Positions 18,918 to 28,206 of a DNA stretch of 64,000 nt are shown one piece after another. The stretch is from an uncultured SAR116 cluster alpha proteobacterium (GTDB lineage Bacteria > Pseudomonadota > Alphaproteobacteria > Puniceispirillales > GCA-002684695), in NCBI GenBank assembly GCA_902539295.1, contig CACBIM010000001.1:124001-188000 (forward strand). The letters are read 5' to 3'. The position numbers were made by a program, and so were the translations under genes. Below the pieces are notes generated by a model. The model saw only the letters and a program-made list of their open reading frames with translations, made no database searches and was not told where the DNA came from. The first letter of the stretch is position 1, and the number at the start of each line of letters is the position of its first letter.

Positions 18918-20242
18918 AAATGAATTAAATCTTTTTCAAATTGAAAATTTGTTAAATTTTCATAACCATCATCAGTCACTAAAACTTGATCTTCTAGTTT
19001 TATGCCTTCAAGGCCACCTTCTTCGCCAATATAAGCCTCAACACAAAGAACCATCCCAGATTCTAAAATAGCATCAAATGCACCATCAACATAATCTACT
19101 GGATAATGTACAAGTGGCCATTCGTCACATAAGCCAACACCATGCATTTTACAACTGTATCTTAAAGCTTCATATTTTTTAGGAAGTTCTCTTCCACCAA
19201 AAACCAAATCTTTTATATTAATGCCTGGTTTAATAATTTCTGTATTTTCTTTGATTTGATAGTATGCTTCAGTATATAATTCTTTTTGTTTTGGCGTGAT
19301 TTTAGCAGTGTCACCAACAAACCAAGTTCTGGATATATCTACACAAATTCCGTAGCAACCAATTAAATCTGTATCAAATGCTAAAATTTCATTTTCATGA
19401 ATTACTCTTGGACCGCATTCTTGAAACCATGGATTTGTTCGTTGACCAGATGATAAAAGTCTAGTCTCTATCCATTCGCCACCCCTCTTGATATTTTCGG
19501 CATGCAATACAGCCCAAATATCATTTTCAGTTACACCAGGAACACACATTTTCTTCATTTCATGCATACCCATCTCACATGAGTGGATAGCACATCGCAT
19601 AGCATTAAGTTCTTCTTCCCCTTTAACTGCACGCGTTCTTTCCATAACTTCTTCACCGTCTAAAACATTAATACCAAGATTTTCTAATGCTCTGAGACCA
19701 TGGATCTGGATCTTATCAACAGCTAAACGCAAATTATTATTTCTGTTTTTAGATAATATATCTTTTATTTCATTAGCAAAATTTACAGCATCATTTTTAA
19801 TATTATCCCCATTAGCAAAATAAAACATTGATGCTGAATTTCTAACCTCTTTTACGAGGGGATTAAAAGAAGATAGCAAATCAAGTCCCTTATAATCCCA
19901 GAGAATTATATATCCATTGTCTGAAATAAAGCAGGCTCTAAATGGATTATGGGAATTCCATAATTGCATATTTGTTGTATCAGTAATATATCGAATGTTT
20001 AAAGGGTCAAATACCAATACACCATCAAGTTTTCTTTTATTAATTTCATTTACTAAACGTGAAACTCTAAATTCTCGCATATTTTGCAAATTTGGTATTT
20101 TTAAATCAGCTTTTATCCATTCATCAAAAGCTAATTGAGTAGGTCCTATTTCAACTCGATCGTTATAATTTGGAGTGCCATCCAATTTAAATTTAGGTAT
20201 CCTTGAATATGGATTAATCTTTTTTATTTGAGCATGTTTCAT
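18914..20242 (-). CDS. dddP: DMSP lyase DddP (M24 peptidase-fold metalloenzyme)
   Basis: 442 residues, the normal DddP length. It cleaves dimethylsulfoniopropionate to dimethyl sulfide and acrylate in the cytoplasm. DddP-specific stretches are strongly conserved: NDRVEIGPTQLAF, DPLNIRYITDTTNMQLWN, GEWIETRLLSSG, RTNPWFQECGPR, MHGVGLCDEWPL. The six iron ligands of the family are in place: D290, D292, D302, H367, E402 and E417. It is the last gene of a six-gene minus-strand operon with a Rieske oxygenase and a GcvT-like protein upstream. Close homology to ordinary Xaa-Pro dipeptidases is ruled out by these stretches. Confidence 0.93.
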   Translation of the reverse strand: MKHAQIKKINPYSRIPKFKLDGTPNYNDRVEIGPTQLAFDEWIKADLKIPNLQNMREFRVSRLVNEINKRKLDGVLVFDPLNIRYITDTTNMQLWNSHNPFRACFISDNGYIILWDYKGLDLLSSFNPLVKEVRNSASMFYFANGDNIKNDAVNFANEIKDILSKNRNNNLRLAVDKIQIHGLRALENLGINVLDGEEVMERTRAVKGEEELNAMRCAIHSCEMGMHEMKKMCVPGVTENDIWAVLHAENIKRGGEWIETRLLSSGQRTNPWFQECGPRVIHENEILAFDTDLIGCYGICVDISRTWFVGDTAKITPKQKELYTEAYYQIKENTEIIKPGINIKDLVFGGRELPKKYEALRYSCKMHGVGLCDEWPLVHYPVDYVDGAFDAILESGMVLCVEAYIGEEGGLEGIKLEDQVLVTDDGYENLTNFQFEKDLIHF

Positions 20243-20304
20243 ATCAAACCTTTAACTTACGCTAAATTAATTTTTAAAATCATGTCAATTAATTTATAAA
20301 TTTT

Positions 20305-21471
20305 TTAAGTAATCAAACTTAAATTGTCACTTTCAATTAATTTTTTGGAATACCAATTAGCAAATGAAACTACATTTGCTTCAAGAAGAGGCGAAAACCT
20401 TCCAGGTTCAGCATATGGATTTTTTAATCCATTCTGTTGGTTTTCTAATGCAGGAATATCTTCTTCTATAGCAGCATCCATTCTATGATAATATTGTTTT
20501 GATAACTTCTCAAAACTACTTAACTTTACTGTACTTTCGGGAAAGCAAGTTGTCTGAAAAACCTTGCAACTATGAGAATTTAATGGATGGACTTCATATA
20601 TCCATAATGCGTCGTTGCCAATAGCAAAAGTTAGATTAGGAAAAATCCAAGTATATCTAACTGAATTAAGAACATCAGAGCTTAAACCCGGCATATCTGG
20701 CAAAGCAAACTGTTGTTCATTTTCTAAAAGAGCACCATTTCCTGAAGTTCTACCAAACTGAGAAGTAAATGCACCATTCGTTGTATCTGGAAAATTAGGA
20801 AGTTTATAAACATCTCCTATAGTTTCTGGATGTACATAAGGCAAATGGTAGTATTCATTGAATACTTCTAAAAAAGCTTTCCAATTGCAATTAACATTAA
20901 ATGTTCTCTCTCGTGTTGAAACTAAAGTTTCCATAGGCCATTTAGAATGAATGTTTTCAAAATTATCTATTTGCTCATCCAGATTTTTTTCTAAATTGTT
21001 TTCAAAATGAACAAAACATAAACCTAGTCTCACTTCTGAATGAAACTCTTTTAATGAAATTTCGTCTCTTTTAAAAGATTTCGCATCATCCATATTAGGA
21101 GCACCTTTAAGTCTTCCCTCGAGATTGTAAGACCAACTATGGAATGGACAAATAATTCCACTTGTATTGCCCTTTCCCTCTAAAAGTTTGGCTGACCTAT
21201 GTCTGCAAACATTTGCAAAAACTCTTATTTTTTTGGACTTGTCTCTAATAATTATAACAGGAGTGTCCAAAATTTCTTTTGTAATATAATCACCTGCCTT
21301 TTTTAAAAAACTTACATGACCTATGCAAATCCATTGTTTTTTAAAAAGAACGTCTTTTTCAATTTTTAAAATTTCTTCATTTGAGTAACAAACAGGAGGG
21401 ATACAAGATGATGCATCATGACTTTTTAAACAATTTTTTAATTTCTCTTCTAGATTTAAATTATCTACCAT
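20305..21471 (-). CDS. Rieske [2Fe-2S] aromatic-ring-hydroxylating-type oxygenase, alpha subunit
   Basis: 388 residues. Rieske cluster ligands C89-x-H91 (NVCRHRSAKL) and C108-x2-H111 (CPFHSWSY) are present. The C-terminal catalytic domain has the non-haem iron site signature in FNEYYHLPYVHPE. This family includes aromatic dioxygenases but also enzymes that demethylate quaternary amines (choline, glycine betaine, stachydrine, carnitine). Position between a GcvT-like protein and DddP makes an N- or S-methyl substrate plausible; that is inference. No dedicated reductase or ferredoxin gene is adjacent. Confidence 0.88.
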   Translation of the reverse strand: MVDNLNLEEKLKNCLKSHDASSCIPPVCYSNEEILKIEKDVLFKKQWICIGHVSFLKKAGDYITKEILDTPVIIIRDKSKKIRVFANVCRHRSAKLLEGKGNTSGIICPFHSWSYNLEGRLKGAPNMDDAKSFKRDEISLKEFHSEVRLGLCFVHFENNLEKNLDEQIDNFENIHSKWPMETLVSTRERTFNVNCNWKAFLEVFNEYYHLPYVHPETIGDVYKLPNFPDTTNGAFTSQFGRTSGNGALLENEQQFALPDMPGLSSDVLNSVRYTWIFPNLTFAIGNDALWIYEVHPLNSHSCKVFQTTCFPESTVKLSSFEKLSKQYYHRMDAAIEEDIPALENQQNGLKNPYAEPGRFSPLLEANVVSFANWYSKKLIESDNLSLIT

Positions 21472-21490
21472 TTATGTACATTGAAAATTT

Positions 21491-22708
21491 TTATTTTTCA
21501 AACCAAGGGTTGGGTTTATCGGGTATGTTTTTATCAATACCTCTTAGTATTAATCCCTTTTCATCGTACATTGGCAATGCACAGATTTCTGCCATTAATT
21601 TTTCTCCATTGATACTTATCACATCAACCTTGGTGCCAATCTCAATATCATCAAGATCTAAACGTACAATGCCAACACCACATTCTAAATATGGAGACCA
21701 AGTAGATGAACTAATTACACCAATATTTTTATTACTTATAGAAATATTATTTCCTCTCAAAGCAATTCCGTCTTTTACTTTAATTCCCCAAATTTTGGAT
21801 TTTTTTTCAGCTTTTTCTAACGCTTTCTTACCCACAAAATCTGATTTATTTAAATCAACAAATTTTCCTAATCCAACTTCGAATGGAGTTGTATTTTTTG
21901 TAAAGTCATTATTTGCTGATAAAAGTCCAGCCTCTATTCTTCTTGCTCTAAAACCTGGAGTTCCAGCCAAAATCATACCATATTTCTCACCAATTTTCAT
22001 TATATGGTCACCAATTAATTCAGCATCATTCTCAGGCCTTAAATAGAATTCCCAACCAAGTTCATTTGTAAAACCTGTTCTGGTAATAATAATGGGTTCT
22101 CCTTTTATAGATACTTCAGCAACATCAAAATACTTCCAACATAATTCATCGTCTATGAGTTCTGACAATAGGTCCATTGACCTCGGTCCTTGTATCTGAG
22201 TAACAAATACATTTGGATCACTAATCTTAACATCAAAATTATTTGAAAATGCTAAGTACCATTTAAAAAGTTCACCATCAGCCTGAGCCATCCATAGTTT
22301 ATTTTTATTAAGATGGAGCATTACTCCGTCAGTTATCATCCCTCCATCATGATAACAAGCAAACTGGTATGAGCATCTACCTTCATTAATTTTTGAAATA
22401 TCTCTTGTAAATATGTAGTTTGCAAATTCAATGGCATCTGGCCCTGATATTTCTACGGGAAACTCTCCTGTATTTCTAAAAATAACTTTTTGTCTTACAG
22501 CCCAATATTGTTCATCAGGAGTAACATTATTTAGAGACTCTGGAGACATTCGATTATTATATAGAAAATATTCTGGGTCGAATGGCAATTCCATATAAGA
22601 TAAAGGATGAGGTTTCATATTTAATGGATGAGATAATTCCACAGGCCTTTTGCCTTTGTTTTCAAAAGCTTTTATTGTGTATCGGTTTTTTTGTATTTCT
22701 GTGTGCAT
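21491..22708 (-). CDS. GcvT-family aminomethyltransferase, DmdA-related
   Basis: 405 residues with the GcvT fold: an N-terminal domain including FRNTGEFPVEISGPDA and TDGVMLHL, the folate-domain motif QIQGPRSMDLLSEL, then TRTGFTNELGWEFYLRPEN and a C-terminal barrel. Such enzymes transfer methyl or methylene groups to tetrahydrofolate. Members include glycine-cleavage T protein, DMSP demethylase DmdA and methylamine-type demethylases. It does not look like canonical DmdA at the N-terminus, so I leave the substrate open. It lies 19 bp upstream of the Rieske gene, which suggests a coupled demethylation step. Confidence 0.82.
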   Translation of the reverse strand: MHTEIQKNRYTIKAFENKGKRPVELSHPLNMKPHPLSYMELPFDPEYFLYNNRMSPESLNNVTPDEQYWAVRQKVIFRNTGEFPVEISGPDAIEFANYIFTRDISKINEGRCSYQFACYHDGGMITDGVMLHLNKNKLWMAQADGELFKWYLAFSNNFDVKISDPNVFVTQIQGPRSMDLLSELIDDELCWKYFDVAEVSIKGEPIIITRTGFTNELGWEFYLRPENDAELIGDHIMKIGEKYGMILAGTPGFRARRIEAGLLSANNDFTKNTTPFEVGLGKFVDLNKSDFVGKKALEKAEKKSKIWGIKVKDGIALRGNNISISNKNIGVISSSTWSPYLECGVGIVRLDLDDIEIGTKVDVISINGEKLMAEICALPMYDEKGLILRGIDKNIPDKPNPWFEK

Positions 22709-22723
22709 AAAGATAATTTTAAT

Positions 22724-24058
22724 TTAAAGGTATTTGTTATAATTATTCCAAATCCATTTGGAAGGCAATAACTCTTCTTCTTGAATAGTATTCCAAAGAG
22801 AATTAGATTTTAACTCGCCTAACAAAGAAGATGTTTTATACATCATTTTATTTTTTCTATCAGCAGGTTCAACTAATTTTTTGAGATCATATTTTTCATT
22901 GTACTCTGATTTATCTGATAATATTATTCTTACTTTAGTAGATGTTTCATGAATATTTGATGATGAGATAACCTTAGTCTTTTCCATAATAGAAATTAAA
23001 TTCTCATTAATACAAAGTTTATCTGAAAAACTTTCTGGTTTTGATGTATCAATACCACTGACGACCATAGCAGCAATCATTCTAAAGCTAAATTTTGTTT
23101 CCAATGATGTTTTTGGATTATTGATATTGCAAACATTCAAGTATTGAGGGTGAACGAAAATATTAATTTCCTGAATTAAATTAGAATTTATTTTAAATTT
23201 TATTTTTAAATTATTTATTGCTTCAATCATTGAATGAGTTCCGTGACAGCATGCATGAAACTTATGTGTTAACTTTTCAAACATGAATGATTTTCCTAAA
23301 TTGTCAAAACTGTCGTAATTAAACTCGCTATTATGTGTTTTGCCAAATCCTTGAGGACCTTCAAAAGAATTTACGGAGGCTTTTAATCCATTTTTAGACA
23401 AAATTGATGACTGAATTGCTGAATTAGCTGCCATACCAACATGATAAGGTTTAACCATAGAACCAAATTGTTCTTTCAAACCTGATGAATGAGAGGCTGC
23501 TATACATAAAGCATTTTCAATTTGTTCTGAAGATAATCCCATTAATTTCGATACAGCAATTGTGGCTCCAAATATTCCTGAAGTAGATGTAATATGAAAT
23601 CCACTTCTATAATGCTTTCTTCCTAACCATTTTCCAATTCTGCATGATGTTTCCATTCCAATTATTGAAGCATTTTTAAATTCTTCAAAACTTAATTTAT
23701 ATTTATCAGATATTGCTAATGCTGAAGAAAGTACAACCACTGATGGATGCCCAAGATAATCAAAATGAGTGTCATCATAATCGAGTGCATGAGAAATTGT
23801 ACCATTAATTAAAGCAGCTGTTTTACAAGATACATATGATTTATGTCCAAAAATAAAAGATTCTTGAACGCCACCATCGTCGTTAGCTAAAGATAAAATT
23901 CTTTCAGCTACTTTGCTATTTTGAGCAACTATAGAAACAGATACCCAATCAGCAAGACAAAGTTTAAAAATATTTATAGAAGAAATGGGTAAACTACTTG
24001 GATTAAAATTATACGCAAAATCAGAAAATAAACTTGGTAGATTTTTATTTCTCATCAA
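22724..24058 (-). CDS. MmgE/PrpD family protein
   Basis: 444 residues. The family pattern is present: HALDYDDTHFDYLGHPS near the N-terminus, then GRKHYRSGFHITSTSGIFGA and MVKPYHVGMAANSAIQ. Known members are 2-methylcitrate dehydratase, cis-aconitate decarboxylase and related lyases or epimerases acting on branched di/tricarboxylic acids. Start overlaps the acyl-CoA dehydrogenase stop by 4 bp. With CoA transferase, hydratase and HMG-CoA lyase genes around it, a branched C5-C6 acid substrate is likely. Confidence 0.87.
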   Translation of the reverse strand: MMRNKNLPSLFSDFAYNFNPSSLPISSINIFKLCLADWVSVSIVAQNSKVAERILSLANDDGGVQESFIFGHKSYVSCKTAALINGTISHALDYDDTHFDYLGHPSVVVLSSALAISDKYKLSFEEFKNASIIGMETSCRIGKWLGRKHYRSGFHITSTSGIFGATIAVSKLMGLSSEQIENALCIAASHSSGLKEQFGSMVKPYHVGMAANSAIQSSILSKNGLKASVNSFEGPQGFGKTHNSEFNYDSFDNLGKSFMFEKLTHKFHACCHGTHSMIEAINNLKIKFKINSNLIQEINIFVHPQYLNVCNINNPKTSLETKFSFRMIAAMVVSGIDTSKPESFSDKLCINENLISIMEKTKVISSSNIHETSTKVRIILSDKSEYNEKYDLKKLVEPADRKNKMMYKTSSLLGELKSNSLWNTIQEEELLPSKWIWNNYNKYL

Positions 24059-25212
24059 TACGAACGAGGCATTTTAAGCACATGCTCTGCTATATAACTC
24101 AATATCATATTAGTTGATATTGGTGCAACTTGGTACAGTCTTGCTTCTCTATATTTTCTTTCAATGTCATATTCTTCAGCAAAGCCAAAACCCCCAAAAG
24201 TTTGAATACATGCTTCCGCAGCTGCCCATTGTGCATCTGCAGATAATAATTTTGAAAGGTTGGCTTCTTCACCTGGATTTAATCCTTTATCAAATAGATT
24301 TGTTGCTTCATTTAGCATCAATTCAGCAGCTCTCATCAGACTGTAAGAACGCGCAATAGGAAATTGAATTCCTTGATTTTTACCAATGGGCCTTCCAAAA
24401 ATTTCTCTTTCTGAAGAATATTTTGATGCTTTGTTAATAAACCATTTAGCATCACCAATACACTCAGCTGCAATGAGTATTCTTTCAGCATTCATTCCAG
24501 ATAAGATATATTTAAAGCCCTTGCCTTCTTCGCCAATAAGATTTCTTTTTGGAACAGGAAGATTATCAAAGAATATCTCAGTTGTTGAATGGTTCATCAT
24601 TGTCCTAATTGGCTTAATGGTAATAGTATTTTTAGGAACTTCCTTTAGATTAACAATGAAAACAGACAAACCATCAGTACGTTTAGTAACTTTTTCTTTT
24701 GGAGTTGTCCTAGCTAATAGCAATAGTAAATCAGAATGTTCAGCTCTGCTTGTCCATATTTTTTGACCATTTATGTGATAAAAATCACCTTTTTTAACTG
24801 CGTTACACTTTAATGAAGTTGTATCACTTCCAGATGTTGGCTCAGTGACCCCAAAAGCTTGTAATCTTAAATTGCCTTTTGCGATTTCGGGGAGGTATTT
24901 TTGTTTTTGATCTTCTGAGCCATGTCTCAATAAGGTTCCCATTGTATACATCTGAGCGTGGCAAGCTGCTGCATTGCAACCTGATTTATGTATTTCTTCT
25001 AATATTGCAACACCAACAGAAAGCGACAATCCCAGACCACCATATTCTTCTGGAATAAGAGCACTAAGATAACCAGCCTCTGTAAGGGCATTTACAAATT
25101 CAGTTGGATATGAATTATTTTTATCGCAATTCTGCCAGTACTTACCATCAAATTTTAAACATAACTTTGAGACCGCATCTCTAATTTCAACATGATTTAA
25201 GGTATAATTCAT
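24055..25212 (-). CDS. Acyl-CoA dehydrogenase
   Basis: 385 residues from the ATG at 25212 (a frame from 25242 adds ten Lys/Arg-rich residues and would nearly touch the upstream stop; the shorter start fits the family better). FAD-binding motifs: AFGVTEPTSGSDTTSLKCNA, WTSRAEHSDL, and the C-terminal FGGFGFAEEYDIERKYREAR. It should desaturate a short or branched acyl-CoA in the cytoplasm and pass electrons to ETF. The catalytic base position was not assigned with certainty. It is the second gene of the operon. Confidence 0.9.
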   Translation of the reverse strand: MNYTLNHVEIRDAVSKLCLKFDGKYWQNCDKNNSYPTEFVNALTEAGYLSALIPEEYGGLGLSLSVGVAILEEIHKSGCNAAACHAQMYTMGTLLRHGSEDQKQKYLPEIAKGNLRLQAFGVTEPTSGSDTTSLKCNAVKKGDFYHINGQKIWTSRAEHSDLLLLLARTTPKEKVTKRTDGLSVFIVNLKEVPKNTITIKPIRTMMNHSTTEIFFDNLPVPKRNLIGEEGKGFKYILSGMNAERILIAAECIGDAKWFINKASKYSSEREIFGRPIGKNQGIQFPIARSYSLMRAAELMLNEATNLFDKGLNPGEEANLSKLLSADAQWAAAEACIQTFGGFGFAEEYDIERKYREARLYQVAPISTNMILSYIAEHVLKMPRSY

Positions 25213-25247
25213 TCTTATTTTAATCCGTTTTAGTTTGATCAAATTTT

Positions 25248-26369
25248 CTAATTAAAAAACTCATCTGTTATTAATTTAGTGTGCTCTCCTAATTCGGGTA
25301 CCACAAAATTTGTCACATCCTTACTTAAGACTGGTAAATTAGCAAGTTCAATTGTTTTGTTACCTATTTTTGCTAAACCATTATTTAAAAATTGATGTTC
25401 AGATAGCTCCTTGACTGAATTTAGTTTAGCATTTGCAATATTATTTTCATTCAATATTGTAATAATGATGTCTGCTTCAAATTTAGAAAAATAATCATTA
25501 ATTATTTTGTTTAACTTTTCTTTATTTTTGAATCTACTTGGATTGTCCTTATAATTTTTGTTGGTAACTAAGTTTGGCATCAAAAGAACTTTTTCACAAA
25601 AAATTTTAAATTCTCTATTGCTTTGTATAGATAATAAAATTTTATTATCTTTACACTTGTAGGCACCATAAGGGGCTATAAATGAATGAGTAAGTCCCAA
25701 TCTTTTTGGGGCACCATCCATATATCTATGAGCAAGAAGAGGCATATTCATCCAATCAGCCATAACATCAAACATTGAAATTGAAATATTAGTACCCTCA
25801 CCCGTTTTATTTTTTTTAATTAAAGCTCTCAATATTGCCGAATAAGCAGTAAGTCCTGTTGACAAATCAGATATTGAAATTCCAGTTTTAGATGGATACT
25901 CATCAGTGCCTGTCACCGAACAAAGACCACTTTCTGCTTGTACAAGAAAATCATAAGCTTTTTTATTTATTGCTTCTTTTGTTTCACCATAACCTGTTAT
26001 TTTGCAGTTTATTAAATGAGGGTTTAATTTGTTTAAAACATCATTAGGTAAACCTAATTTATTAAGACTTTGTGGCGCAAGATTACTCAAAAGAACATCA
26101 GATTGAGAAATTATGGATTTTAAAATATTTAAATCATTTTCTGTTTTTAAATCTAAACAAATTGATTGTTTGCCTCTGTTGAGCCATGCAAAAATACTGC
26201 TTTTACCGTCAGCTCCATTGTCATAATCTCTTGCAAAATCACCTTCTGGTCTTTCTACCTTAATAACTCTTGCTCCAGCATCAGCAAGTAGAAGTCCACA
26301 ATATGGAGCTGCTACTGCTTGTTCAAGTGAAACAATTGTAAGGCCTGATAACTCGTTATTTAATTCCAT
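25248..26369 (-). CDS. Class III CoA transferase (CaiB/BaiF family)
   Basis: 373 residues. The N-terminus matches the family well (LSGLTIVSLEQAVAAPYCG, then LLADAGARVIKVERPEGD and NRGKQSICLDLK). These enzymes move CoA between carboxylic acids. First gene of the six-gene dddP operon; its promoter should lie in the 113-bp spacer shared with the divergent hydratase gene. At 373 residues it is on the short side of the family (usually about 380-430), with a trimmed C-terminus. The likely role is activation of the pathway acid with succinyl-CoA or acetyl-CoA, by inference. Confidence 0.88.
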   Translation of the reverse strand: MELNNELSGLTIVSLEQAVAAPYCGLLLADAGARVIKVERPEGDFARDYDNGADGKSSIFAWLNRGKQSICLDLKTENDLNILKSIISQSDVLLSNLAPQSLNKLGLPNDVLNKLNPHLINCKITGYGETKEAINKKAYDFLVQAESGLCSVTGTDEYPSKTGISISDLSTGLTAYSAILRALIKKNKTGEGTNISISMFDVMADWMNMPLLAHRYMDGAPKRLGLTHSFIAPYGAYKCKDNKILLSIQSNREFKIFCEKVLLMPNLVTNKNYKDNPSRFKNKEKLNKIINDYFSKFEADIIITILNENNIANAKLNSVKELSEHQFLNNGLAKIGNKTIELANLPVLSKDVTNFVVPELGEHTKLITDEFFN

Positions 26370-26482
26370 TTTTTAACAATCAAAGTATATTTGAATTATT
26401 ATATTATTTATTTTCTCTAAAAAAAAAGTAAAATAATTAATCAAAAATATAAACACTATATGACCTATAACTTGGCAAAAAA

Positions 26483-27277
26483 ATGAAAAAAGATTTTGAA
26501 ACTTTAATTACTAAGATAATCAAGGACCATATTTTATTAGTAACGTTTAATAGACCTAAATTTGCTAATGCATTTAATACTCAAATGGCCCAAGAATTAA
26601 TTGAATTAATGGAAGACATTTCAATGTCTTCAGATGAAATAAGAACAATAATTTTTACTGGTTCTGGAGATAAAGCATTTTGTGCTGGTGGTGACTTAAA
26701 GGAACGAAATGGAATGTCTGATCAAGATTGGGAAAAGCAACATCTTGTTTATGAAAGAATGATCAGAGCAATTATAAACTGTCCTATTCCTGTCATTGGA
26801 GCAATAAATGGAGCTGCTTACGGTGGCGGGTGCGAAATTGCTGCTGCACTAGATTTTATATATGTTTCAGAAAATGCACGTTTTGCATTACCTGAACTTC
26901 AACTTGGAATAATACCAGGTGCCGGTGGAACTCAAAATTTAAGTCGTGCTATTGGAGAAAGAAGAGCTAAAGAAATAATTTTAACTGGAAAAGTTTTTAG
27001 TGCTCAAGAAGCTGTTAAATGGAATTTAGCTAATGACATTTTTCCTCTTTCTGAACTTCTTGAAAGGACTATCGAAAAAGCAGAAGAGATTTCATCAAAA
27101 GCTCCAATAGCTGTGAGACAAGCTAAACAATCTATACACAAAGGTCTTCAAATGAGTTTATCAGATGGATTGTCATTTGAAATTGAAGCATATAACAGAA
27201 CTATACCAACAGAGGACAGGCGTGAAGGCGTATTAGCTTTTAATGAAAAAAGGAAACCTGTTTTTAAAGGAAAATAA
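26483..27277 (+). CDS. Enoyl-CoA hydratase/isomerase family protein
   Basis: 264 residues of the crotonase fold. The oxyanion hole and active-site segments are present: GSGDKAFCAGGDLKER, INGAAYGGGCEIAAALD, FALPELQLGIIPGAGGTQN. The PE-x(6)-PGAGGTQ form resembles 3-methylglutaconyl-CoA hydratase (AUH/LiuC) as well as general enoyl-CoA hydratases. The next gene, HMG-CoA lyase, starts 2 bp after its stop, which favours a methylglutaconyl-CoA to HMG-CoA step. Confidence 0.88.
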   Translation: MKKDFETLITKIIKDHILLVTFNRPKFANAFNTQMAQELIELMEDISMSSDEIRTIIFTGSGDKAFCAGGDLKERNGMSDQDWEKQHLVYERMIRAIINCPIPVIGAINGAAYGGGCEIAAALDFIYVSENARFALPELQLGIIPGAGGTQNLSRAIGERRAKEIILTGKVFSAQEAVKWNLANDIFPLSELLERTIEKAEEISSKAPIAVRQAKQSIHKGLQMSLSDGLSFEIEAYNRTIPTEDRREGVLAFNEKRKPVFKGK

Positions 27278-27279
27278 AT

Positions 27280-28206
27280 TTGTTTAAGTTTATTAGAATT
27301 CGTGAAGTTGGTTTAAGAGATGGTCTTCAATTATCCAGAACTAGAATATCGTATGAAACTAAAATCAAATGGATAAAAAGGCAATGTGAAGCAGGATTTA
27401 GAGAGATGGAAGTTACATCATTTGTCCCTCCATCCTTACTTCCACAATTTTCTGACGCTCAAAAAGTAGTTGATGAAGCTAACAAAATTGAAGACTTAAT
27501 ACCATCAGTACTTGTTCCAAATTTAAAGGGTGGTTTGAATGCGTTAAAGAGCCATTCTAAAAAGGTACTTTTTGTTATTTCAGCAAGTGAGCAACATAAT
27601 TTATCTAACGTTAATTGTGATATTAAACAATCTTTATTGATGTTTAATGATTTAATTAAAGAACGTAAAAACAGCGACTTAGACAAAAAGGTTAAGATTT
27701 CAGGTGCAATAGCAACAAGCTTTGGTTGCTCTATTCAAGGTCATGTAAAGGAAAAGGATGTTTTGGATATTGCTGATAAATTAATTGATATAGGTGCTGA
27801 TGAAATAAATATTGCAGATACAGTTGGCTATGCAAATCCAAATCAAGTTTCAAATTTGTTTAAAAAACTTATAAAATTATCAGACAAAACTCCTTTCGGT
27901 GCTCACTTCCATGATACAAGAGGTATGGGTTTGACAAATGTAAAGTCAGCATTAGACGAAGGAGTCACACTTTTTGACGCATCTTTAGGTGGTTTAGGGG
28001 GCTGTCCTTTTGCTCCAGGTGCGAGTGGGAATATTGCAACAGAAGATTGTGCTTACATGATTGAAGCAATGGGGTATGACACTGGTATAGACTTGAATAA
28101 ACTTATTAGTTTAAGAAAATCTTTGAGTAAATGGATGACTGAAGATACACTATTGGGGAATTTATCAAATTCTGGTTTGGCAAAGAATTTTAAATTAAAT
28201 CATTAA
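27280..28206 (+). CDS. Hydroxymethylglutaryl-CoA lyase
   Basis: 308 residues. It starts with TTG at 27280, preceded by AAGGA about 10 bp upstream; no ATG fits the family N-terminus. Family motifs: REVGLRDGLQ (metal-binding Asp), HFHDTRGMGLTN (HxH ligands), and DASLGGLGGCPFAPGASGN, the HMG-CoA lyase active-site signature with catalytic Cys. It splits HMG-CoA to acetyl-CoA and acetoacetate. Its last 12 bp overlap the end of the convergent VWA gene. Confidence 0.92.
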   Translation: MFKFIRIREVGLRDGLQLSRTRISYETKIKWIKRQCEAGFREMEVTSFVPPSLLPQFSDAQKVVDEANKIEDLIPSVLVPNLKGGLNALKSHSKKVLFVISASEQHNLSNVNCDIKQSLLMFNDLIKERKNSDLDKKVKISGAIATSFGCSIQGHVKEKDVLDIADKLIDIGADEINIADTVGYANPNQVSNLFKKLIKLSDKTPFGAHFHDTRGMGLTNVKSALDEGVTLFDASLGGLGGCPFAPGASGNIATEDCAYMIEAMGYDTGIDLNKLISLRKSLSKWMTEDTLLGNLSNSGLAKNFKLNH

